Made by a program: the position numbers and the translations under genes. Under the pieces are notes generated by a model. It ran no database searches and had not been told where the DNA came from. It was given only the letters and a program-made list of their open reading frames with translations. Shown here piece by piece: positions 32,464-39,082 of a stretch of DNA of 39,082 bases. This DNA is from Chara braunii. Lineage: Eukaryota; Streptophyta; Charophyceae; Charales; Characeae. The stretch lies in contig BFEA01000052.1 of assembly GCA_003427395.1 (NCBI GenBank), positions 3,549,841-3,588,922 of the forward strand, read 5' to 3'. Position 1 is the stretch's first letter. Each line of letters starts with the position of its first letter.

Positions 32464-33654
32464 TTATTGTCTCCATAGTGCAAGCTCTTCTCGAGTTTTT
32501 TCGAAGGCTAAGGAGTGGATCGACGAAGACATGTTGTTTATCAAGTTTAACTCAACGATTTTGAGTGTTGTTTCAATGATTTGTTTTCTTCGCTTCCGTT
32601 TATTCGCTAGTTTCCTAGAGATACGGGCCACCGATTGGGATAGAGAGAGATAGCTGTCTTGGAACCACTCCCATCTATCTTGGCCTTCTAGAAAGACACC
32701 CTTTGAGTTTTGCCAGCACTCAACAACACTTTCTTGAAAAGTCTGGCTTAGGAGGAAAGAGTTATTAAGCTTGTGGAAATTGGTTCCTCTAGTTATGTAT
32801 TGATCAAAGTTGAATATCAGCTCTATAAGCTTGTCGTCTAGTCCGGGCTATGATGCAAGAGACAAGATATCAACATCTTTAACAGTTCCCATTAAGCATT
32901 TAGAGACGAGGAAGTCATCAATCCGGGAGAAGACCATATGGAGTGCATGGTTCTTCTTGACCACGGAGAAAGTTTTTCTGCCCGGGTACAGGGTACGGAA
33001 TGGATCTACTAAGTTGTGGTCTATCATAAGTTTGTGGATAGGAGCCGCTTCATGTGAAGCTTGAGTGGAGGTTGCCCGAGAGATACGATCATTGTTCGGG
33101 TCTGAGGTAGCATTATTGTCCCCTCCTAAGATGCAGGCCGAGAGTGGTGTTACTAGTTGTCCCACAGTTAGTGTGAATTCCGCTCTTTCTGATGGATTAT
33201 TTGGTGTGTAGACGTTGATGATTCTGAATTTTTCCTCCTTCCATTTCAAGTCCATGAGGCACGATCTGCCTGACTCATTGTTCGCTTCTCTCCCTTGTAC
33301 TGAGCCGACCGAGTAGAAATAGGAAGATTTTGAAATGAGAATCGCAGTACCTTTCGTGCTAGATGTGTTGTCCGGGGCCCACACCTCGTCCTTAACGCCG
33401 CCTAATTTCCTTGTGAAGTATCTTTTGATTTTCTGATGGTCTTCTGAGTTAGTGAGGTGAGTTTTTCGTAAAAAAATAATGTCTGCCGAATTTTTTAATT
33501 GGTCTTTCAGTCCTTTAGTTATGTCATTTATTTTATATTCTTTATTGGTAATATTTCCAAGGCCATTGACGTTCCAGCTACGAATGATTAAACCTTGTGT
33601 TTTCCAGTCCACCTTTCGCCCTTTTGTATTGACCTCTCTTGTAAGCATTACCAT
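32464..33654 (-). pseudogene. LINE-2 ORF2 endonuclease and linker, one internal stop
   Basis: The frame is open for 397 codons apart from a single TAG at 32850-32848. Landmarks in order are RSWNVNGLGN, ADIIFLRKTHL, IINVYTPNNPSE, CILGGDNNATSDPN, DRISRATS, VFSRIDDFLVS and, after the stop, LDDKLIELIFNFD. The catalytic QET glutamate of APE-type nucleases is replaced: RKT stands where QET is expected. The closing SDH box has become DDK. The enzyme would be inactive even without the stop. The linker reads WQNSKGVFLEGQDRWEWFQD and KRKRRKQIIETTLKIVELNL. It ends at a TAA at 32466-32464 beyond which the frame still codes. Confidence 0.85.
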
Positions 33655-33960
33655 GGTCGGATTTGTGTGGTGACCATAAAGGATTGGGTGTCGGGCACAG
33701 ACTCATCCAGCCTATACTCCCCAATGTTGCCACTAATTTCTTTGGCAGGGAAGCTATCCATCTTGGCTTCGGGGTCCGACTCAATCCAGTCTTCCATCTC
33801 CTCTTTAGTGTACTCGTCTCTGTAGTATCTCTCCAGGTCTATTGCATAGGCCCTGGAGTCTAAATCAGCATCCCCACTGAAGATTTTGTCGGTAATTAGA
33901 ACAGCTAGTGAGGCGGCCTGCAATTCAGCGGGGATACCATTCCCTGACAACGCGCTGTAG
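33655..33960 (-). pseudogene. LINE-2 ORF1 C-terminal acidic tail
   Basis: It reads TLTVTAISYSALSGNGIPAE, then ADLDSRAYAIDLERYYRDEY, TKEEMEDWIESDPEAKMD and a final IGEYRLDESVPDTQ. The EEMEDWIESDPEAK segment lines up with EEWNQQSDPTPK of LINE-1. Upstream coding sequence is lost beyond about 33985. The distance from here to the endonuclease is about 60 bp, against more than 1 kb in LINE-1. Confidence 0.6.
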
Positions 33961-34010
33961 GAAATGGCCGTCACCGTCAGGGTTGTCGAGCCCCCGCCTC
34001 GGGGCCCCGG

Positions 34011-34500
34011 TGTCGAGCGCATCGGCTCCCGCCCTTTTTTTTTGTGAAGCGAAATCCTCCCGACCATGTCACGCTGGAGTTCAAACAAAACGAAAATGAG
34101 AGACAACTTGGGAATGATGCAAAATAATCCCACAAACCGTCAAGACGGTCACAGTCGCGTCGCTCCTTCGCCGCTCTAGCCGGGTGCGCCAGCTGTACAT
34201 CCCACAGTCCCCTACGATAGGATAGGTTCCCGCGGGGCATAATCTTTCCTCCCCTAAGGGGCTGTCACCACCCTTAGGAGCGTATCCTTACCGCGCTACT
34301 GACCCACGTGCGAAAGCTTTTAAATGCAATTGCAGAGGTAGGTCAGTCGATGACGTTTGCTCGTTCGTTGTAGTATAGGTACGCTTGGTTAACGCCAAAC
34401 AAACCCGAACGTCGCCCGTCCCTTAAGGCGCTGATCTCCTAAGTACGAAGCAGACATCTGTCAACTAGGACGGTCTTAACCAAGCGTGAAACCCAACTCG
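34011..34500 (-). mobile_element. Unit U copy 4, most diverged and partial
   Basis: It starts (plus-strand view) TGTCGAGCGCATCGG like copies 2 and 3. It keeps GTGCGCCAGC, CCCTACGATAGGATAGG, GCTGTCACC, GCAATTGCAGAGG and CGTTCGTTGTAGTA, then fades near 34500. About 50-75 bp of extra sequence, including a T9 run, separates the start from the GCGCCAGC block. Directly upstream lies a GC-rich palindromic 27-mer region (33984-34010) that also opens with TGTCGAG. Confidence 0.65.
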
Positions 34501-36012
34501 ATCCTAGTCCCTGAGACACACAGTCAAACAAAATTTATAACAACCATACATAATTACAACAAAAGAGTTTACCGCAATCGATAATAATGTACATCCAATC
34601 CAAAATAATAACTGGGAGCATCCAAATCATTATTGGATACATTCAACACCACAAGGTTAAAAACAATCCGACCGCCTCAGGTCGAATATCACAAAACAAT
34701 CATGCAACCGCCAAACAAGAAGTTGGCTATCGAGAATAGTATAGATGCAACTGACAAGGTGTTCGGCTGCCTTAGTCTTGACTTAATGAGACATGTTGCC
34801 AAAGTCTTTCATTCCAGCCTACTGCCGACCTGAGATTCGACGCACATACCAGTCTTCATCCGTTTTCAATCTTTTAGACATCAAGCTTCTTTACGAATGA
34901 TTCTTCACCAGGGGCATTGCTTGAGGTGTTGCATATCTTTCCTTCTAGGAAGTGGTCTGGGATACTCCTCCTCCTCACCCGAGCACAAAACTCGGATCTA
35001 AGAAGTCGGACCGTCTCCACCGAATCGGCAAAGTACCCCCCCGTAGAACGATCCACTCTGGGTCGATAACAGAGTCGACTCCTCAAGCAACGAACCCCCG
35101 ACCCAGATGCTTCCTTGAAAGAGAGAAAGCGTCCACCACAAGTAAATTTTTAGTTGTTCTCATCCTCTCCTGCCTAAGGTAATTTAGACAAAAAAGAGTC
35201 AGAGGTGATGGAGAATGAGAATTATTTTGACAGGTAAAGGTAGATAAAGTCATTCACGATAGAAAGGGTCAATCCTTGGGTAAGGCTAAGTCCATCTGAC
35301 CTTATCTGCCATATTTCAATCGAATTCATTCTATGGTACACACAAAATTAACGTTTTTCAAAACAACGAATCATTTTTGGCATGCAGGCAGGTGAGAAAT
35401 AAAAGGAAGATAATCATTTTTCCTTTTCTCAATTAGGCATAATCAATCTCATTTGCAAGCATCCTTCTACCTACCTGCACAACACACAAAAACAACGAGT
35501 TCAAGAGAAAATCAGTGCAATCCTATACTCGAGTCAGACCTCACCATTCACACGCGAACACACATTCCTTTGCCTTTTCAATGAATATTCAATGAACAGG
35601 GTCAAGCAAGTGTGGGTTCACACAGGTGTAAAGGAAAGCTTGAATAAATCAACTGACCTTGAGTGACATTTGGTCCGACCCACTCAAGAAATTCGGGTAA
35701 TATTCCAATCAGAAGAAAATGACCGCCGTAGAAAAATATGCGGCACACAACTCATAAGTTGTGGCCTTTCTCCTGAATGACGGTCCGCGTCTTTCTCCAA
35801 GTGCCAAGTCACACCAAGGTTGGGCCCACTGAGATGTCTGAATGAGATAACCCTCAATGAGGGCGCTCCCATGATCAAATCTCAAGTCATTCCAACGTAC
35901 CGTGCCATCCTAACACAGTCCCAATTGCACCTTTACCACCAAAGATACTCCCCAACCAGCCGCAAGTCCACGCCGCCTCTCATCACGTCCACTCACTATA
36001 ACCATACCAACA
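34501..36012. other. Spacer, no gene seen
   Basis: Frames are short (76 codons or fewer) and show no motif. The base composition is balanced to A-rich. No repeat of note was found by eye. It ends where the candidate LTR begins (TGTCGGTCCC at 36013). Confidence 0.45.
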
Positions 36013-36439
36013 TGTCGGTCCCGATCACAACAACTAGTCCCACTTAGTCCCGAAATGGTCCCAGATGGTCCCAATGCAATCCCATACTATCGCCCACAAT
36101 ACCAGATGGTCCAGAACTCGAAACCACTTGCCCTGCGTGCCGCGAAAAAAAAAAAGGTGGCCCCCGGTGAAACCCGCAGGTGCCGCGAGCCCAAGAATTA
36201 CTGTCGTGTGCACTCGTTTCGCACTCTCTTCATGTCGCCGGTCCACGCTCCACTACCGTACGATCCGAAACGTGCACCAGCGTTAGTCCAACCTCCAGGC
36301 CATATTGGGATCCACCATAGCTGCTGCGCACCACAAAAATAACGGCGGACCATTGCTTGTTGCGCCGTCAAAACCGGTACCACGTTGTCGTGCGGCATCA
36401 TAGCCTAATCACACACCAAAACAAAAACGGCTCCACCTC

Positions 36440-36625
36440 GCTGCAAAATTGCGGCAGCACTGCCGCCGTTGCCGTGCCTCCAAATGGACAGTACTTCCCC
36501 TTAAAAAAAACTGCCGCCGAGTCAAAATTTTGGCACCATAGCCCCACCGGATACACTGCCGTTGTCGTGCCGTTGATCAAACAACACCTCCTCACTTTCA
36601 CATTAAAAAAAACGTTGGCGCAGCG
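36440..36625. repeat. Two copies of a degenerate unit of about 110 bp
   Basis: CACTGCCGCCGTTGCCGTGCC (from about 36459) and CACTGCCGTTGTCGTGCC (from about 36555) are each followed about 45 bp later by a CTTAAAAAAAAC or ATTAAAAAAAAC block and CCGCCGAG/GGCGCAG. They sit directly before the 46-bp repeat. Confidence 0.5.
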
Positions 36626-36641
36626 CAGCAAATCCAGCAGC

Positions 36642-36779
36642 ACCTTCCCTTAGGATGGTCTAGACGTCGTGGCGGCAGCTCGACAACACCTTCCCTTAGG
36701 AAGGTCTTGATATCGCGGCGACAGTCCAGCAGCACCTTCCCTTAGGAAGGTCTTGACGCCGCAACGACAGTTCGGCAAC
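36642..36779 (+). repeat. Three copies of a 46-bp repeat carrying ACCTTCC/GGAAGGT hairpin
   Basis: ACCTTCCCTTAGGAAGGT (or GGATGGT in the first copy) starts at 36642, 36688 and 36734, exactly 46 bp apart. The word forms a 7-bp stem with a 4-nt loop. The remaining 28 bp (GACG/GATATCG-CGGCGACAG-type) are similar between copies. Confidence 0.85.
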
Positions 36780-37661
36780 ACAACCCTACTAAAATAGGTG
36801 CCGCTTGCCGCACCGTCCTGACCCTGACGCAGCCTTACTGCCGCAACACCAGCCCACAGTCGCAGCACACGCACAAGGGTGGGGCAAAAAGCTCCCAGCC
36901 CTCAACTATGGCTGCCTCCCTTCTCCTCCTCCAACTCCCTACAGACCTCCACTCCACCAACTACACCTCCACCGGCAGCACCACCCTTCTCCAGCAGCAT
37001 GCAGCAGCCAGCCAATATTCACTCAAGTGAATGCCCCAACAGCACTTCCACAAGTGTGAGGCTGCTGGGTGGAGTGCTGACTTTTATAGCCAGCCGAAGG
37101 CATGTGGGCAGCTGCTTTGCCCACAGCCTGGCAAAATTCGTGGGTGCTCCTGGCCCTCGATCTAAATCGATGGCCAGGAGCTGGGAGCCTTGGTTTTCCC
37201 TAGGGGAACCAGGGTCATCCACTCCTGGAAGCATCTGGCCATCTCCTCAGGCTAGGTGCTTCTGGGAATGGCTGTATCCAACCAGACTGTTGCCTGTTCA
37301 AAAACAGACAGGCACAGTCTCATCAACCCCTAGAACCTTCTAGGGGCTGCACCTGTTCCACGATCGCGGCCACGTACGTGGCTGTTACTTTTTTCTCCCC
37401 CCCGTTCCTTACTCTATTTTTTTTCCCTTTCGTTTTACCCCCTCGTTTCTCTGTGCAGGGGGCAACTCGCCGTTCAAAACGAGCGGCCGCCCCCTCAGTC
37501 TTGTCACAGAGTCGAACTAGAGTCAAGCTCAGCAGGGGCTTCTTCCCCTTACTGCAACACGCGCCTGTATCTGGCACGAAAAAGTGCCAGATTTGGGTGC
37601 TTATGCACCCGCGGCAACCCGTTATTAAAATGAACAGGCGCCACCTATTTCCGGAAGGAAA

Positions 37662-37662
<1 letters not shown>

Positions 37663-37705
<43 letters not shown>
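37663..37705 (+). repeat. Poly(A) tract, 43 nt
   Basis: An uninterrupted A run. On the minus strand it lies just downstream of CTCGTTCAAG|GTAAGTG, a donor-like site, similar to the arrangement at 1535-1577 on the plus strand. Confidence 0.9.
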
Positions 37706-37706
<1 letters not shown>

Positions 37707-37767
37707 ACTTACCTTGAACGAGCGCCCGATTTAGACAGGCAGCCTGTAGCAGAGGCAAATCCCCCAG

Positions 37768-37770
<3 letters not shown>

Positions 37771-37826
<56 letters not shown>
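37771..37826 (+). repeat. (CT)28 microsatellite
   Basis: There are 28 uninterrupted CT units, preceded by CCCAGGTA and followed by TAGCTCGCC. Confidence 0.95.
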
Positions 37827-37828
<2 letters not shown>

Positions 37829-38540
37829 GCTCGCCCTGGAAACCACTCGAGGCGCGTGCAGAGCCCGTCGTAACTCAAGTACAAGGTCCCAAAACCGACG
37901 CCCAGACGTAGGTGCCTTTCCATGACCGATTCACTCGCTCTCGCTTATCCTACTGCTAAGTGACAGCCCGTTCGTCAAAAACGAACGGACACTTATTAAT
38001 TTTACTAATAAAAAGAAAAGGAAAACAACAAAATCTAAAAAGAAATCCAACTAAAAAAAATCTAAAACAAATCTAAACGAAGAAAATCTAAGAAGATCTA
38101 AAAAGAGAAGGAAAACAAAAAAAAGAAAACACTCACCTCGCTGTCAAATGGTCGCCCGTTTCTCACGGGCACAGTCACGTTCACTAGGGCTGAAGTGCCC
38201 CAGACACTTCACTTTGCGTTACATGGCGCTTCATTTCCAGTTTAGTTTTAGTTTGTTTTTTTTTTTACTCCGTTGGCTTTAGCCAACGACGACTCCTCAG
38301 TCCACCGCGTGGCTTTTCAGCCACGCGTTTCCAAAGCCGCAGATTCGAGTTCGATCCCAGTTGGGATCGAAAATTTTCGAACCCTTTCTTGATTTATATG
38401 TGTCATCCTTGTGCAGGGGCCATGCTCTCCACGCGGCTGATCTCAGTCGTGTGATCTCACGATCGCACGGCCGGGACCGACCGCGCCAAATGCCTGGCGG
38501 CCAGCTCCTTTTGGAGCTGGCCCGGTGGTACAACGATAGA

Positions 38541-38652
38541 GATTCGATCCCCGTATCAGTGGGGTGAGAGTCAAGTACCGATACCTACTGGGCTAACTCC
38601 TACCACGATAGAGGTAGGAGTATCTCTTCTATAAGAAGAGCTTGCCCAGTAG
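38541..38652 (-). ncRNA. tRNA-derived SINE-like sequence with A and B boxes
   Basis: The minus strand carries TAGCCCAGTAGG at 38595-38584, an exact match to the A-box consensus TRGCNNAGYNGG. GATCGAATC at 38549-38541 exactly matches GWTCRANNC (B box). The 34-nt gap is that of a tRNA gene. CTCTCAC lies where an anticodon loop is expected. The acceptor, D and anticodon stems do not pair properly, so it is not a functional tRNA. It may be a SINE or an old tRNA pseudogene. The A box lies in one arm of the three-way junction described for the hairpin array. Confidence 0.45.
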
Positions 38653-38911
38653 CTATTCCCCCCCCTGCAGGCGGCCTTGCAAGCCCTGCCTGCCTATGGC
38701 CTTGCCTGCCTGCCTGAAGCCGACTAGGCTTGTTGGCAGTTCCTGCCTCATCGGTTGGCCACGTGACCTTGGCCTCGGCCTATCAACCCCCTAGCTAGAT
38801 TTAGCGTTCCTACGTTCGCACGTTCCTGCAGCTTCGATAAAAGCAAAGCATTACCATTCACATCCGTTACTCCCGGACGCCACACGCGTCCAGACTAAAG
38901 TCCGAAAACTT

Positions 38912-39056
38912 TTAGTCTCTCAATCATAGGTCAGGTTTGAATAAACTTTTGGCCAACGTCAGTCTCATAAAGTCTTTCAACCCAATGAAAGAGTCGAACA
39001 ACGTCTGACGCTGAAAAACCCCGGCAAATACCCTTCTTAGGGTATTTGCCCCGACA
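38912..39056 (+). mobile_element. LTR-like 3' terminus B, ending CCCCGACA
   Basis: This is the partner of 31811-31952. It holds TTAGTCTCTCAATCATAGG, TTTGAATAAACTTTTGG, a CTTTC/GAAAG hairpin (38974-38991, at about the place where terminus A has GTTAT/ATAAC), GTCGAACA and a 12-bp GGCAAATACCCT hairpin before the CA end. A G/C-rich stretch follows to the end of the window. Confidence 0.65.
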
Positions 39057-39082
39057 CCGGCGGGGGTCCGGGGCTCCGGGGG

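Larger units (their letters stand above)
31979..34010 (-). mobile_element. LINE-2: second copy of the LINE family, truncated at both ends
   Basis: On the minus strand it holds the ORF1 acidic tail (about 33960-33660), complete endonuclease (33590-32830), linker and the first RT blocks (to 31979). The remainder of RT and most of ORF1 are absent. Unit U copy 4 begins at 34011 and LTR terminus A ends at 31952, so both truncations coincide with other elements. Shared blocks with LINE-1 (DKPI..ELQ, IVE.NLI.N, SRID, DP...DRISR) show they are one family. Coding wear is lighter than in LINE-1. Confidence 0.8.
37103..39050 (+). repeat. Serial hairpin array, about 24 small stems in 2 kb
   Basis: Perfect stems include TGTGGGCA/TGCCCACA (37103), GCTCCTGGCC/GGCCAGGAGC (37146), CCCCTAGAA/TTCTAGGGG (37327), ATCTGGCAC/GTGCCAGAT (37569), GGGTGC/GCACCC (37595), CCGTTCGT/ACGAACGG (37968), TGAAGTG/CACTTCA (38191), CGTTGGCT/AGCCAACG (38271), CGCGTGGCT/AGCCACGCG (38306), TTCGATCCCA/TGGGATCGAA (38350), GGCCAGCTCC/GGAGCTGGCC (38499), a three-way junction (38585-38652), GGACGC/GCGTCC (38875), AGACTAAA/TTTAGTCT (38892) and GGCAAATACCCT/AGGGTATTTGCC (39023). 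Stems are unrelated in sequence and most loops are 2-10 nt. No protein frame explains this. Confidence 0.75.
36013..39056 (+). mobile_element. Candidate LTR, about 3.0 kb, TGTCGG...CCGACA
   Basis: The right end is homologous to LTR terminus A and ends in CCCCGACA. The nearest left end with a matching inverted terminus is TGTCGGTCCC at 36013, which gives 6-bp perfect terminal inverted repeats. The interval contains the 46-bp repeat, the hairpin array, poly(A) and (CT)28 tracts and an AATAAA (about 38939). No TGG-type primer-binding site is visible in the 26 bases after the end. The left boundary is a guess based on the 6-bp match. Confidence 0.35.

Noticed and set aside
36879-37343. 154-codon proline/serine-rich plus-strand frame
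   Set aside because: Its second half runs through six consecutive hairpins of the array, which dictate the sequence. The first half is low in complexity. No homologous frame was seen elsewhere.
37645-37923. 92-codon minus-strand frame with Arg-Glu and Phe runs
   Set aside because: It is a direct translation of the (CT)28 microsatellite and the poly(A) tract.
38340-38430. Second tRNA or SINE B box near TTCGATCCCA
   Set aside because: The B-box-like word is one arm of a perfect 10-bp hairpin and has no A box at a proper distance on either strand.

Overview
This window looks like nuclear, repeat-dominated DNA from a large plant-lineage genome, most probably a charophyte green alga of the Chara type. 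The strongest pointer is a broken gene at 29399-31303 (minus) with a Myb/SANT-like (trihelix) DNA-binding domain followed by a long charged tail. Its wording matches, from memory, a protein family that is greatly expanded in Chara. Other pointers are plant-type LINEs, poly(A)/poly(T)-rich spacers and LTR-type termini. No intact host gene, rRNA or canonical tRNA was found. Almost everything is a decayed mobile element or a tandem repeat. The species call is inference.

Layout. 1-3030 is AT-rich spacer with a degenerate array of roughly 65-75 bp monomers and a tandem duplication of about 1.1 kb. 4114-6900 (plus) is a heavily decayed retroelement with a mutated gag zinc knuckle. 6915-13049 (minus) is a nearly full-length but dead LINE (LINE-1 below), with ORF1 and zinc knuckle, an extra 157-codon ORF, an APE-type endonuclease, a reverse transcriptase with its FADD motif, and an RT C-terminal region. 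13071-13366 is a tandem duplication. 14000-17000 (plus) holds gag-like scraps. 17801-18600 is a very regular 178-180 bp satellite. 20793-21640 is a ten-copy hairpin satellite. 21941-22236 is a 122-123 bp triplicate, followed at once by 'unit U' (22199-23747, plus). Unit U recurs in inverted orientation at 28606-26886 and, partially, at 29398-28607 and about 34500-34011. The Myb/SANT pseudogene is fused to the third unit-U copy. A second copy of the same LINE family (LINE-2, 31979-34010, minus) is cut off at both ends, by an LTR-like 3' terminus (31811-31952) and by unit U. 36013-39056 is a candidate LTR of about 3.0 kb.

Most interesting signal. Three separate non-coding repeat systems, at 17801-18600, 20793-21640 and 37103-39050, consist of serial small hairpins. 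In the first two, successive repeat copies place a hairpin at the same point while the stem arms differ in sequence and still pair, which is the signature of selection on base-pairing. In the third, about two dozen perfect or near-perfect hairpins with unrelated stems follow each other through a candidate LTR that ends in a 12-bp hairpin and CCCCGACA. Taken together this suggests retroelements whose LTR or leader is built as an RNA hairpin array. All foldings were done by eye.
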